DNA of 64,000 nt from Achromobacter kerstersii (lineage in GTDB: Bacteria > Pseudomonadota > Gammaproteobacteria > Burkholderiales > Burkholderiaceae_B). A program made the translations under genes and the position numbers. Where the stretch lies: positions 124,001 to 188,000 of the forward strand of contig NZ_CADIJQ010000006.1 in NCBI RefSeq assembly GCF_902859595.1. Reading direction: 5' to 3'. The notes beneath the pieces were generated by a model. The model did not search any database. It saw only the letters and a list, made by a program, of their open reading frames with translations, and had not been told where the DNA came from. Below, piece after piece: positions 27,499-37,611 of the stretch; the first letter of the stretch is position 1; every line of letters starts with the position of its first letter.

Positions 27499-28038
27499 TT
27501 GATCAGTCGTCGCCGTCTGCTTCAATCCGGCCTGTCGTTGGCGGCCGTGCCTGCCTGGGTGCGGGCCGCCACCGACTCTGCGCTGAAAACCGCCACCGGC
27601 CCCGACTGGGCGCCCTGGACCGCGCCCACCCCCCCGCTCATCCTTCCTGACCTTTCCGGCCGCGAACAGAAGCTGTCGGCGTGGCGCGGCAACGTCGTCA
27701 TCGTCAGCTTCTGGGCGACCTGGTGCGATCCCTGCCGCGATGAAATTCCGTTGATGTCGGCCATGGCCAAGCGCCATCGCGAAGAAGGCCTGCGGCTGGT
27801 TGCGGTGAACGTGGGCGAAGCGCTGGGCAAGGTGTCGACCTTTCTGGCGAAATGGCCGGTGGCCGGCACGGTCTTGCATGACCGCAACAGCGCAGCGTCA
27901 AAGAAGTGGGAAGCGATTGGGTTACCCGCCAACTACCTGGTGGACCGAGGCGGATCAATCCGGTATTGGCACTTGGGGGAACTGGATTGGACGTCGGCGC
28001 GCGTGACGAGCGTGGTGACGCGGATGCTGCGCAGCTGA
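27499..28038 (+). CDS. TlpA-like thioredoxin-fold protein, Tat-exported
   Basis: A 179-residue thioredoxin-family protein with a twin-arginine signal (ISRRRLLQSG) and the active site FWATWCDPC (Cys76/Cys79), typical of TlpA/ResA periplasmic reductases. The start is a TTG at 27499 behind a strong GGAGGAA; no ATG gives a complete signal. It ends 20 bases before the tRNA-Sec gene, which is on the opposite strand. A role in keeping the catalytic Cys of the preceding transglutaminase-like protein reduced is plausible but inferred. Confidence 0.88.
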   Translation: MISRRRLLQSGLSLAAVPAWVRAATDSALKTATGPDWAPWTAPTPPLILPDLSGREQKLSAWRGNVVIVSFWATWCDPCRDEIPLMSAMAKRHREEGLRLVAVNVGEALGKVSTFLAKWPVAGTVLHDRNSAASKKWEAIGLPANYLVDRGGSIRYWHLGELDWTSARVTSVVTRMLRS

Positions 28039-28058
28039 AGTGCGCGGATGAAACAACG

Positions 28059-28154
28059 TGGCGGAAGGCAGCAGGAGTCGAACCTACCTGGGAGCGTCTG
28101 ACGCCCCCAACTGGGTTTGAAGCCCAGCCGTGCCGCCGGGCACGAATGCCTTCC
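28059..28154 (-). tRNA. selC: tRNA-Sec (anticodon TCA)
   Basis: A 96-base selenocysteine tRNA including encoded CCA. Read on the minus strand it has an eight-base-pair acceptor stem GGAAGGCA/TGCCTTCC, a G discriminator, the anticodon loop CTTCAAA with TCA at 28118-28120, a very long variable arm (TTGGGGGCGTCAGACGCTCC) and GGTTCGACTCC in the T arm. These features match E. coli selC closely. It lies 60 bases downstream of selB on the same strand. Confidence 0.97.
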
Positions 28155-28214
28155 GCAGCGGACCGCCTATGATACCGGCTGCTGCGATTTTTGCAGCCGC
28201 TCTTGCCGTCCGTA

Positions 28215-30161
28215 CTACGGACGCTCTTGCTGCACCCCTTGCGCAACGGCATACGCGCTTTCGGCGCGCAGCACATGCGTGTCCCGCACCCGCCGCGTGT
28301 AGCCCACGCGATCAAAGAATTCCAGAATCTGGATGGCGCGCTTGCGGCCCAGCCCGGTGGCGTCACGGAACACGGCTGCGTTCAAACCGCCCGGCTGCGC
28401 GGCCAGATCCGCTGCCAACCCCGCCAACACACGCACCTGATTGCGGTGATAGAACAGATCTTTGACCACCTGCGCTACCTCGCCGCGCCGCAGCAGCTTG
28501 CGCAGCAACTGCCGCACCTGCTCTTCGGACGCTTCCAGTGATCGCGCCAGATCCCGCACCCAAGGGGGATCAAACGCACCGGCCTCCAGCAGCGGCAACA
28601 GCCGCGCCGCCAGGGCGATTTCGGCATCCGCCAACGTGGATGTGTGCGCCGGCAGATGCAGCCACGGCCCGTTGCGCACAATGCGGCCATCGCGTTGCAG
28701 CGCATCCAGCACCGCCGTCCACAACGCGTCGGGCCCCACCGGCATCGCCATCCGGCGCAAGCGCGCGCCATCGGGGCCGGGTTCATCCGGCGCGCTGTGG
28801 TGGAAGGCCGCCAACGCTTGTTCCACGCGCGCGCGCAGCGCGTCCCAATGGGCAGACAAGATCAAGGTGCGCGGGGCTTGGGCATTGCGTGTCTCGAGCC
28901 ACAAAGCGCCGTGCGGCGCTTCGATGTCGCGTACCGGCTTGCCGGTCAGGCATTGCAACGTGGCTTCGTCCAGACCCAACGGCGCATGCTCCAGCACCGG
29001 CGCCAGGCCGCCGCCATCCAGCATGTCGGACAGCGCCTGCAAGCCTTGCAGGCGCGAGGCGGCGCGGCGCTTGCGGTCGGGCGCGTTCGGGTCCAGCACC
29101 CGGCCGCCGCCGACGGTGCGCGTGGCCTGCGCATTGCGCACGATGTAGCGGTCGCCCGGCATGGCGCAGACGGGTTCGTCGAACACCAACTGCACCCAGC
29201 CTGACTGCCCGGGCGCCAAGGTTTCGGCGCTAAGCGGCACCACGTGCGCCACATGGCGCGCCGCGCCGATGTGCACATGCAGCGGCGCCCAGGCGCGCAC
29301 GGGCGCATCGGCGGACGGCAGCAGGGTCAACGCCACATCAACATGGCGCGACGGCAGAAAGCAGCGCGCATCCGCAATCCAGTCGCCGCGTGCGATGGCC
29401 TGCTTGTCGATGCCGGCCAGATTCAAGGCGCAACGCTGACCTGCCACGCCGGTTTCACTGGGCTGATTCTGCGCATGGATGCTGCGCACCCGCACGCGTG
29501 TGCCAGCGGGCATCAGGCGCAGATCGGCTGCGTCGTCGCCCGCGCGCACCTGCCCCGCGTGCGCCGTGCCGGTCACCACCGTGCCGTGGCCCGCCAGCGT
29601 GAACACGCGGTCCACGGCCAGCCGGAACAGGCCCGCCGCATCGCGCTGACGCAACGCTTCGGCTTGCGCGTGCAAATAGGTGTTGAGTTCGGCCGTGGCG
29701 GCGTCGCCGGGTTGTGACGCGCACACGGCGAACACCGGCGCGCCATCCAGAAACGTGCCTGCCGTCAGCTCGGCAATCTGCGCGTGCACGGCAGCTTGTT
29801 GCGCGGCGTCGGCGCGGTCGGCTTTGGTCAGGGCGATGGCGCCTTGCGCCACGCCCAGCAACGACAGAATGGCCAGATGCTCGCGCGTCTGCGGCATCAC
29901 GCCGTCGTCCGCCGCCACCACCAGCAAGCCGAAGTCGATGCCGCTGGCGCCCGCCGCCATCGTGTGCACGAGCTTTTCATGGCCGGGCACGTCAATGAAG
30001 CCCAGCACGTCGCCATTGGCCAGCGGCGTGTAGGCGTAGCCGAGTTCAATGGAAATACCGCGCGCTTTCTCTTCCTTCAGGCGGTCGGTGTCCACGCCCG
30101 TCAGCGCGCGTACCAAGGTGGTCTTGCCGTGGTCGATATGCCCCGCGGTGCCGATGATCAT
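28215..30161 (-). CDS. selB: Selenocysteine-specific elongation factor SelB
   Basis: A 648-residue translation GTPase delivering Sec-tRNA to UGA codons marked by a SECIS hairpin. The N-terminal GTPase domain shows GHIDHGKT (7-14), the DVPGHEK switch and TKAD; elongation-factor-like beta barrels follow, then C-terminal winged helices ([37 protein letters not shown]) that bind SECIS RNA. The start at 30161 overlaps the selA stop by four bases, removing 24 codons of spurious upstream frame. Confidence 0.96.
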   Translation of the reverse strand: MIIGTAGHIDHGKTTLVRALTGVDTDRLKEEKARGISIELGYAYTPLANGDVLGFIDVPGHEKLVHTMAAGASGIDFGLLVVAADDGVMPQTREHLAILSLLGVAQGAIALTKADRADAAQQAAVHAQIAELTAGTFLDGAPVFAVCASQPGDAATAELNTYLHAQAEALRQRDAAGLFRLAVDRVFTLAGHGTVVTGTAHAGQVRAGDDAADLRLMPAGTRVRVRSIHAQNQPSETGVAGQRCALNLAGIDKQAIARGDWIADARCFLPSRHVDVALTLLPSADAPVRAWAPLHVHIGAARHVAHVVPLSAETLAPGQSGWVQLVFDEPVCAMPGDRYIVRNAQATRTVGGGRVLDPNAPDRKRRAASRLQGLQALSDMLDGGGLAPVLEHAPLGLDEATLQCLTGKPVRDIEAPHGALWLETRNAQAPRTLILSAHWDALRARVEQALAAFHHSAPDEPGPDGARLRRMAMPVGPDALWTAVLDALQRDGRIVRNGPWLHLPAHTSTLADAEIALAARLLPLLEAGAFDPPWVRDLARSLEASEEQVRQLLRKLLRRGEVAQVVKDLFYHRNQVRVLAGLAADLAAQPGGLNAAVFRDATGLGRKRAIQILEFFDRVGYTRRVRDTHVLRAESAYAVAQGVQQERP

Positions 30162-31588
30162 GCCAACGGCTCCGCCAGTTGCGCCGCAAACGCGGCTTCG
30201 TCGCGCGCTTCCAGGCAGCGCAAATCCAGCCACAGCGCGTCGTCGGCAATGCGGCCGATAACGGGCGTGGGCAAGCGGCGCAGCTGCGCTTCCAGCTTAT
30301 CCAGATGGCGTCCGGGGCGGCCGCTGCCCGTGTAGCGCACGGCCAGGCCGTAGCTGGGCAACTGGTCCACCGGCAACGCACCGCTGCCAATCTGGCTGAA
30401 CATCGGCACGGCTTCCACCGCGTAGTTCGGCCCCACGGCATGCGCCAGCGTGGCGCGCAGGGCTTCGGCTTGCGGCTGAATCTGGCGTTGCGGACGCGTC
30501 AGCAGGCGCAGCGTGGTCAGGCGTTGCGACAGGAATTCCGGTGCGCGGTACAGGCCCAGCACGGGTTCCAGCGCGGCCAGCGTCAGCTTGCTGACGCGTA
30601 GCGCGCGCTTGAGCGGATTCTTCTTGATCTTGCGGATCAGGTCGGCGCGGCCCACCAGCAGGCCCGCCTGCGGGCCGCCCAGCAGCTTGTCGCCGCTGAA
30701 GGTAACCAGGTCGGCACCAGCCTCGATGGTCTCGCGCACGGTGTCTTCCTTGGGCAGGCCGAATTGGGTCAGGTCCACCAGCGTGCCGCTGCCCAGGTCC
30801 ACCGTGGCCGGCAAACCCTTGGCGTGCGCCAGCGCCGCTACCTCGGCCACGCTCACGCTCTTGGTGAAGCCGGTGACCGCGTAGTTGCTGCAATGCACCT
30901 TCATCAGCATCGCGGTGCGCGGGCCGATGGCGGTGTCGTAATCGGTGGCGTGCGTGCGGTTGGTGGTGCCCACTTCAACCAGCTTGGCGCCCGCGCGCTT
31001 CATGATGTCGGGGATACGAAACGCGCCGCCGATTTCGACGAGCTCGCCGCGTGACACAACCACTTCCCGTTTGTCGGCCAGCGCGTTCAGCATCAGCAGC
31101 ACGGCGGCCGCATTGTTGTTGACGACGGTGGCCGCTTCCGCGCCCGTCAGTTCGCACAGCAGCTCGTCGATGAGATCGTCGCGGTCGCCCCGGCCGCCGG
31201 TGTCCAGGTCGAACTCCAGGTTGGCGGGCGTGGTCAGCGCGCGCAATACGGACGCCACCGCTTCCTCGGGCAGCAGCGCGCGGCCCAGGTTGGTGTGCAG
31301 CACCGTGCCGGTCAGGTTGTAGACGGCGCGCAGACGCGGCTGGGCCGCTTTATCCAATGCCGCCGACACCCGGGCCGCAACAACCGGCGCATCGAGTTCC
31401 TGGCGCATCAAGCCGCCCGCCAGCGCCCGTTGGCGCAAGGCATCCAGATCGCGCCGCAACGCCGCAACCACTTGAGTGCGGCCATGCGTGTCGAGCGCTG
31501 TGCGCAACGCGTCGGCATTCAGCAAGCGGTCTAGCGGGGGAATATCGGAAACGGCGGCCACACTGCCTTCTGACGGGTGCTGGGCCAT
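30158..31588 (-). CDS. selA: L-seryl-tRNA(Sec) selenium transferase
   Basis: A 476-residue PLP enzyme converting Ser-tRNA-Sec to Sec-tRNA-Sec with selenophosphate. The PLP lysine is Lys301 in [28 protein letters not shown] and NNNAAAVLL are family motifs. It begins one base after the fdhE stop and overlaps selB by four bases, so fdhE-selA-selB are translated from one message. Confidence 0.97.
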   Translation of the reverse strand: MAQHPSEGSVAAVSDIPPLDRLLNADALRTALDTHGRTQVVAALRRDLDALRQRALAGGLMRQELDAPVVAARVSAALDKAAQPRLRAVYNLTGTVLHTNLGRALLPEEAVASVLRALTTPANLEFDLDTGGRGDRDDLIDELLCELTGAEAATVVNNNAAAVLLMLNALADKREVVVSRGELVEIGGAFRIPDIMKRAGAKLVEVGTTNRTHATDYDTAIGPRTAMLMKVHCSNYAVTGFTKSVSVAEVAALAHAKGLPATVDLGSGTLVDLTQFGLPKEDTVRETIEAGADLVTFSGDKLLGGPQAGLLVGRADLIRKIKKNPLKRALRVSKLTLAALEPVLGLYRAPEFLSQRLTTLRLLTRPQRQIQPQAEALRATLAHAVGPNYAVEAVPMFSQIGSGALPVDQLPSYGLAVRYTGSGRPGRHLDKLEAQLRRLPTPVIGRIADDALWLDLRCLEARDEAAFAAQLAEPLA

Positions 31589-31589
31589 G

Positions 31590-32522
31590 CTATTCCTCGT
31601 TGCCGTGCCACAGCAGGGGGTTGCCGCTTGCGCGTGAATAGCCCGCCTCGCCCACCAGCACGTCCAGCATCAGGCTGGCCAGGTCATCGGCCACCGGCTC
31701 TACGTACAGGTCTTTGTCTTGGTAGAAGATCTTGCGATAGGTGTGGCAGTGGTCGCAGGTTTCCGCCTTGATGGCGGGCGAGCGGCCGTCGATGGCTTGA
31801 TACGCCACCGATTCCACGTCTTCGCAATGCGAGCATTTCACACGCACCATGTGCCATTGCGTGGCGCACAGGCTGCAACACAGGTAGCGGTAGCCCTCGT
31901 ACTGGCCGCCGACGCGCACCACGCTGGCCACCGGCAGGCTGGCGCACACGGGGCAGACGCCAAACGGGCTGACCACGGGCAATTGCTTGTCGTCAAAGCG
32001 GCTGGCCAGGTCCGTCCAGTAGACCTGCAAGGCCGCCATCACAAACGGGGCGGCGGCGCCGTCCACGCCCTGGTCCTGTTCGGACAGCACGGCTTCGGCC
32101 AGGTCTTCGAGCGATTCGGGGTCTTCGTCCACCGCGCGGCGCAGCGCACGGCAGACGTCAACGGCTTCGGCGGGCACGTTCTGGCCGCGCGCAACGTCGT
32201 CCACCAATTGCGCCAGGATGCCGCGCCACATCGGGTCGCGCGGCCAGCCCACGGCTTGCAACGGCGGCATGCCGTGCGCCTGCGCCAGGGCAAGGCGATC
32301 TTCCGATGCGCCCGGCGCTGCACAGTCTTTCAGCGCGCGCTGCTGGGCGTCAACCAATTGCGCCATCAGCAAAAGATAGTCAGCCACGGGGCTGTCGGCC
32401 GCCAATTGCCGCAAGCGCGCGGCACGCGTCGCAAACACCGACGCGCGGTCGGGCAGGCTGACGCGGGGGATGACATTGTGGTCTAGCGCTTCGATCTCGC
32501 CGCGCGGAAGAATTCGCTGCAA
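31590..32522 (-). CDS. fdhE: Formate dehydrogenase accessory protein FdhE
   Basis: A 310-residue cytosolic, iron-binding accessory protein needed for activity of membrane formate dehydrogenases. Four CxxC zinc-ribbon-like pairs are seen: CPVC, CSLC, CSHC and CDHC. The start is probably TTG at 32522: GGAG sits seven bases upstream and the protein then begins [13 protein letters not shown], as in relatives. A GTG at 32546 is also open, but it lies inside the right arm of the hairpin that follows fdoI, which argues against it. Confidence 0.93.
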   Translation of the reverse strand: MQRILPRGEIEALDHNVIPRVSLPDRASVFATRAARLRQLAADSPVADYLLLMAQLVDAQQRALKDCAAPGASEDRLALAQAHGMPPLQAVGWPRDPMWRGILAQLVDDVARGQNVPAEAVDVCRALRRAVDEDPESLEDLAEAVLSEQDQGVDGAAAPFVMAALQVYWTDLASRFDDKQLPVVSPFGVCPVCASLPVASVVRVGGQYEGYRYLCCSLCATQWHMVRVKCSHCEDVESVAYQAIDGRSPAIKAETCDHCHTYRKIFYQDKDLYVEPVADDLASLMLDVLVGEAGYSRASGNPLLWHGNEE

Positions 32523-32532
32523 TTGCGTCTCC

Positions 32533-32580
32533 AAGAAAACAAACACGGCTGCCAGCCTTCGAAGAAGGATAGCAGCCGTG
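32533..32580 (-). terminator. Terminator-like hairpin between fdoI and fdhE
   Basis: On the minus strand CACGGCTGC (32580-32572) pairs with GCAGCCGTG (32552-32544), with an inner CCTTC-TTC-GAAGG stem, followed by TTTGTTTTCTT. It has all parts of an intrinsic terminator and would lower expression of fdhE-selA-selB relative to the structural fdo genes. Confidence 0.8.
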
Positions 32581-32600
32581 CGGTCAGGATAAAACTGGCG

Positions 32601-33233
32601 CTACTTTCGGATCTGTTCGCGGAACCAGGCGCGGTGGTGTTTCCACGCCCAGCCAGCGGTGACATAACCGCGCAGCATCGCGGTGAGCGATCCCTTGACC
32701 CAGATGGCCGCGTAGATGTGCACGATGATCGAGCAGATCAGCACCAGCGCCGTCACGGCATGCACGACGGACGCCACCCGAACCACCCAGATGGGGAAGT
32801 AGAACGCGAAGAACTCGCGCCAGATCACGATGCCGCTGGCAAACAGCCCCAGCATGCACAGCACCAGCACGTAGAACAGCAGCTTCTGGCCGGCGTTGTA
32901 CTTGCCGACTTCGGGCAGCTTTTCTTCGCGGTTCTCGACCACGTCGTTCAGTTGCTTCAACCACTGGCGGTCGGCCTTCGTCATCAGGTTGTGCCGCCAC
33001 ATGTGGCCGGCGAACACGACGAAGCAGGCGAACATCACCACCCCGATGAAGGGGTGCAGGATGCGCGTCCAGGGGCCGCCGCCAAACAGGTTGGACAACC
33101 AGTACATCGACGGGTGAAACAGCGCCAGCCCGGACAACGCCAACAAGATGAACGTGAGGGCAATGATCCAGTGGTTGGTGCGCTCGCCCGGCGTATAGCG
33201 CTTGATCCGGCGGTGACGGTGGTCTTCACTCAT
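32601..33233 (-). CDS. fdoI: Formate dehydrogenase cytochrome b556 subunit
   Basis: A 210-residue membrane subunit that anchors the enzyme and passes electrons to quinone. There are four hydrophobic segments (about 22-42, 55-75, 115-137 and 150-172) with histidines for two haems, including TNHW, ILHPFIG and VVHAVTA. The ATG at 33233 overlaps the end of fdoH by eight bases; the open frame upstream is a by-product of that overlap. The C-terminus ends in a basic WFREQIRK tail. Confidence 0.95.
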   Translation of the reverse strand: MSEDHRHRRIKRYTPGERTNHWIIALTFILLALSGLALFHPSMYWLSNLFGGGPWTRILHPFIGVVMFACFVVFAGHMWRHNLMTKADRQWLKQLNDVVENREEKLPEVGKYNAGQKLLFYVLVLCMLGLFASGIVIWREFFAFYFPIWVVRVASVVHAVTALVLICSIIVHIYAAIWVKGSLTAMLRGYVTAGWAWKHHRAWFREQIRK

Positions 33234-34125
33234 GGCGCACCTCCTCTTCGGCACGGCGTTCGTCTTCTTCCGAGACCTCGTTGCGGCCCACGCGGGCGTA
33301 GTGGAAGAAGCCCGCCAAGGCGGTCAGGGCCATCATGGCCACGCCCAGCGGTTTGGCCAGCCCCTTCCACAACGACACCATGGGGCTGATATGCGGGTCT
33401 TTGGGCAGCCCGTGATACAGCCCGGGCTGGTCGGCGTGATGCAGCACATACATGACGTGGGTGCCGCCCACGCCTTGCGGGTCATACAGGCCGGCCTGAT
33501 CGAAACCGCGGGACTTCAAGTCCACGATCCGTTCTTCGGCATGCTGCTTCATGTCTTCCTTGGTGCCGAACACGATGGCGCCGGTGGGACAGGCCTTGAC
33601 GCACGCCGGCTCCTGGCCGACGGCCACGCGGTCGGAACACAAGGTGCACTTGTACGCCTTGTGGTCTTTCTTGGAAATGCGCGGCACGTTGAACGGGCAG
33701 CCGGTGATGCAGTAGCCGCAGCCAATACAGTTTTCTTCGTGGAAGTCCACGATGCCATTGGTGTATTGGATGATGGCGCCCGGCGAAGGACAGGCTTTCA
33801 AACAGCCCGGGTCCTCGCAGTGCATGCAGCCGTCTTTGCGGATCAGCCATTCCAGGTCGCCTGCGGGGTTCTCGTATTCCGAGAAACGCATGACGGTCCA
33901 GGAATGCTCGGTCAGGTCGGCCGGGTTGTCGTAGACGCCCACGTTGGTGCCGATCTCGTCGCGCAGATCGTTCCATTCCATACAGGCGCTTTGGCAAGCC
34001 TTGCACCCGATGCATTTGGAGACGTCGATCAGCTTGGCCACCGAGCCCGTGATGGGTTCACGGATGCCCGGCGGCGGGGTCGTGGTGGCGGAGCGCCGCT
34101 TGATGTCTAGGGATTGCAGGGACAT
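33226..34125 (-). CDS. fdoH: Formate dehydrogenase iron-sulfur subunit
   Basis: A 299-residue beta subunit carrying four [4Fe-4S] clusters: [35 protein letters not shown] and CTLC...CVKAC. A single hydrophobic helix near the C-terminus ([16 protein letters not shown]) anchors it to the membrane on the periplasmic side. The ATG at 34125, ten bases after fdoG, gives the normal N-terminus; the upstream 26 codons of open frame are not real. Confidence 0.96.
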   Translation of the reverse strand: MSLQSLDIKRRSATTTPPPGIREPITGSVAKLIDVSKCIGCKACQSACMEWNDLRDEIGTNVGVYDNPADLTEHSWTVMRFSEYENPAGDLEWLIRKDGCMHCEDPGCLKACPSPGAIIQYTNGIVDFHEENCIGCGYCITGCPFNVPRISKKDHKAYKCTLCSDRVAVGQEPACVKACPTGAIVFGTKEDMKQHAEERIVDLKSRGFDQAGLYDPQGVGGTHVMYVLHHADQPGLYHGLPKDPHISPMVSLWKGLAKPLGVAMMALTALAGFFHYARVGRNEVSEEDERRAEEEVRHE

Positions 34126-34135
34126 GTCGGTTCTC

Positions 34136-37100
34136 CTAAGCCTTCTCGACCTTGACCAGGAACGACTTGAATTCCGGTGTTTGGGAATTGCCGTCGCCCA
34201 CAACTGGCGTCAACGTGTTGGTCAGGAAGCCGGGTTTGGCCAGGCCCACGAAACCCCAGTGGATGGGTATGCCTACGTGGTGCACGGTCTTGCCCTCGAT
34301 GGTCAGCGCGCGCAGGCGCTTGGTGACCAGCGCCACGGCCTTGATGTAGCCGCGGTTGGACGAGACCTTCACACGTGACCCGTTGGCGATGCCCAGTTCC
34401 TTGGCCAGCGCGTCGCCGATTTCAACGAATTGCTCCGGCTGGAGAATCGCGTTGATGCGGACGTTCTTGGTCCAGTAGTGGAAGTGCTCCGTCAGACGGT
34501 ACGTGGTGGCCACATAGGGGAACTTGTCCACCGTGCCCATCGCGGCCAGGTCGTCCTTGAAGACGCGCGCGGCCGGATTGCTGGTGACACCCTTGGCCTT
34601 CGGATACAGCGGGTTGTAGCCCAGCGGCGTCTCGAAGGGTTCGTAGTGCTCGGGGAACGGCCCTTCGGCCATGCCCGCCTTCGCGAAGAAGCGCGCCACC
34701 CCTTCCGGGTTCATGATGAACGGCCCCATGCCGCCATCGGGGTTTTCATCGCCCTTGAAGTCGGGGATGTCGGCGCCCGTCCAGATCTTGCCGTTCCACG
34801 AGATCAGGCTGCGGCGCGGGTTGAATGGCTTGCCCGACACGTCGCACGATGCGCGGTTGTACAGGATGCGGCGGTTGGCCGGCCACGCCCACGCCCAATT
34901 CAGGGTTTGGCCGATGCCGGTCGGGTCGCTGTTGTCGCGACGCGCCATCAGGTTGCCGCCGGGGCCCCAGGCGCCGGCGAAGATCCAACAGCCGCTGGCG
35001 GTGGAGCCATCGTCGCGCAATTCCGCAAAGCCCGCCACTTGTTCGCCGCCCTTGCGCACGAGTTTGGTGGGGTCCTTGGGGTCCATGACGTCCACCAGCG
35101 CCTTGCCCGAATATTCCTTGGCCAACTCTTCCGCGGTGGGGTTCTGCGGGTTGGAGTACGGCCAGGACAGGTTGACGATGGGGTCGGGGTACTTGCCGCC
35201 TTCCTCCTGGTACATCTTGCGCAGGCGCGTGAAGATGAGCGACATGATTTCGATGTCGCTCTTGGCTTCGCCCGGAGGCTCGGCGCCCTTCCAGTGCCAT
35301 TGCAGCCAGCGTCCGGAGTTCACCAGCGCGCCATCTTCTTCAGCGAAACAGGTGGTAGGCAGGCGGAAGACTTCGGTCTGGATCTTGGACGAATCCACAT
35401 CGTTGTGTTCGCCCGCGTTGCGCCAGAACTCCGAGGTCTCAGTGACCAGCGGGTCCATGATGACCAGGTACTTCAGCTTGGCGAAGCCGTCGTTCAGCTT
35501 GCTCTTGTTCGGCGCCGCCGCAAGCGGGTTGAAACCCTGCGCGATGTAGCCGTTCATCTTGCCCTGGACCATGAGCTCGTAGACTTGCAGCATGTCGTAC
35601 ATCTTGTCGAGCTTGGGCAGATAGTCGAACGCCCAGTTGTTCTCGGCAGTGGCCGACTTGCCCCACCAGGCCTTCATCAGGCTCACGTGGAACTTGCCGT
35701 AGTTCTGCCAGTAGCTCAGCTGATTCGGGCGCAAGGGCTTTAACGCACGCGTCTCGATGTACTTGGCGTAATCCTGCTCGGGCTCGTTGGGCAGCGTCAT
35801 GTAGCCGGGCAGCAGGTTCGACATCAGGCCCAGGTCAGTCAGGCCTTGAATGTTCGAGTGCCCGCGCAGCGCGTTCATGCCGCCGCCGGCGATACCGATA
35901 TTGCCCAGCAGCAGCTGCACCATTGCGCCGGTGCGGATGATCTGCGACCCGATGGAATGCTGCGTCCAGCCCAGCGCGTACAGGATGGTGGCGGCGCGAT
36001 TCGTCGTGGCCGTAGAGGCCAGCATGTCGCACACCTTCAGGAACTTGTCGCGGGGCGTGCCGCACACGCGCTCAACCATGTCTTCGGTGTAGCGCGAGTA
36101 GTGCTTCTTCATCAGCTGGTAGACGGTGCGCGGATGCGTCAGCGTCGGGTCCGTCTTGACGAAGCCGTCATCGCCGCGCTCGTAGTCCCAGCTTGCCTTG
36201 TCGTACGTGCGCTTCTCGGCGTTGTAGCCGGAGTACAGGCCCGCGTCGAACGTGAAGTCCTCGCGCACGATGTAGGAAAAGTCGGTGTAGTTGCGCACGT
36301 ACTCGTGCTGGATCTTGTCGTGATCCAACAGGTACTTGATGACGCCACCCAGGAAGATGATGTCGGTGCCGGTGCGTATGGGCGCGTAGAAGTCCGCCAC
36401 GGAAGCCGAGCGCGTAAAGCGCGGGTCCACGACGATCAGCTTCGCCTTGTTATGGGCTTTGGCTTCCGTGACCCATTTGAACCCGCACGGGTGGGCCTCG
36501 GCGGCGTTGCCACCCATGATCAGTACTACGTCCGCGTTCTTGATGTCGACCCAATGGTTCGTCATCGCTCCACGGCCAAACGTCGGGGCAAGACCTGCCA
36601 CCGTCGGGCCATGTCAGACACGGGCTTGGTTATCGAATGCCAACATCCCCATGCTGCGCACGGTTTTGTGCGTGATGTAGCCCACCTCGTTGCTACTTGC
36701 CGAGGCGGCCAGCATGCCGGTGGTCAGCCACCGGTTAACGGTTTTGCCGTCCGCGGTCTTCTCGACGAAGTTCGCATCGCGGTCGGCTTTCATGAGTTTG
36801 GTGATGCGCGTCAGGGCGTCGTCCCACGACATCCGCACCCATTTGTCCGACCCGGGCGCCCGGTATTCCGGGAACTTGAGACGGTTGGGGCTGTGGATGA
36901 AGTCGATCAGGGCTGCGCCCTTCGGACAGAGCGTGCCGCGATTGACGGGGTGATCGGGGTCGCCTTCGATGTGCATGATGCTGGCGCGCGCGTTCTTGGC
37001 GCCGTCGCCCAGACCGTACATCAGCAAACCGCAGGCGACCGAACAGTAGGGACAGGTGTTGCGCGTTTCAGTCATGCGCGCAAGTTTGTACTGGCGAACT

Positions 37101-37204
37101 TCGGCCATGGCTGTGCCGGGAGCAACCCCGAGCAATGCCAGGCTGGAGCCTGCCAGGGTTGCACCTGTCACCTTGAAGAACTGGCGGCGATTCATGTTGA
37201 CCAT
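34136..37204 (-). CDS. fdoG: Formate dehydrogenase-O/N major subunit, selenoprotein (UGA read as Sec)
   Basis: A 1022-residue molybdenum selenoprotein oxidising formate to CO2 in the periplasm. The frame is interrupted only by a UGA at 36614-36616, which encodes Sec197 in the family motif NQARV-U-HGPTVA; the two halves must be joined. A Tat signal ([10 protein letters not shown]) is followed by the [4Fe-4S] site CPYCSVAC (Cys51/54/58) with Cys93 in TLCPKG, then the bis-MGD domains. GGAG lies ahead of the ATG at 37204. A conceptual translation that stops at UGA would wrongly give two proteins or a pseudogene. fdoG-fdoH-fdoI-fdhE-selA-selB-selC all face the same way. Confidence 0.97.
36577..36616 (-). 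promoter_or_regulatory. SECIS element of fdoG
   Basis: Counting the U of UGA as 1, the hairpin stem is CGG (14-16) plus GGCA (18-21) pairing with TGCC and CCG, with a bulged U at 17 and the apical loop GGTCT at 22-26 (G23, U24). These are the positions known to contact SelB in E. coli fdhF. The element starts at the UGA itself. Confidence 0.93.
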
Positions 37205-37453
37205 GAAGCACTCCTCTCCTGGTGAATGAAGAAAGCCGGAGGCCTGCCCGAAGGAAGAAGCCCTACAGCTTCCAAGGATATTTCAATGAGTATATTCCGA
37301 AGCCGTCCCAGCATGCCATGGGTCTATCCCCCTTTTCTGCGCGGATTTACAGGCGAAATGGGAGTTGTTTGCAGATTTTGGACGGTCGGCCGGCTGCTAC
37401 CATTGCCGGCTGTCGTAATGTGCAGCGGCGTGGTTCTTGGCCCGCTTGCCCCC

Positions 37454-37590
37454 CGCTTGCACGCTCGCTTGCACGCCTACACGCCTGCACGCCTGCACGC
37501 CTGCTTGCACCGCTGCTTGCACCCTGTTTGTCCCTGCTTGTCCCCTGTTTGTCCCCTGCTTGTCCCCTGCTTGCCCCTGTTGCCCCTTTT
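37454..37590. repeat. Pyrimidine-rich degenerate tandem repeats in the 37205-37611 gap
   Basis: The 407-base gap between fdoG and the DUF1254 gene holds two adjoining arrays: GCACGCCT/GCTTGCAC units (about 37454-37520), then about six copies of TTGTCCCCTGC or close variants (37520-37590). The array ends about 20 bases before the DUF1254 start. The rest of the gap must contain the divergent promoters, of which I see none convincing. Confidence 0.75.
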
Positions 37591-37611
37591 TGCCTGATCG
37601 CTGGAGCGCCG

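Noticed and set aside
34136..36601. A separate 821-residue molybdopterin oxidoreductase gene, or a pseudogene of fdoG
   Set aside because: It is the 3' part of fdoG; the UGA between the two halves sits in the Sec motif and is followed by a SECIS hairpin, so no second gene or nonsense mutation is needed.
37454..37590. CRISPR-like array
   Set aside because: Units are 8-11 bases, directly adjoining and degenerate, with no spacers and no cas genes.
37222..37611. N-terminal extension of the DUF1254 protein through the tandem repeat
   Set aside because: The extension is low-complexity Leu/Ala/Pro without a signal sequence, and the ATG at 37612 has both a ribosome site and a proper signal peptide.
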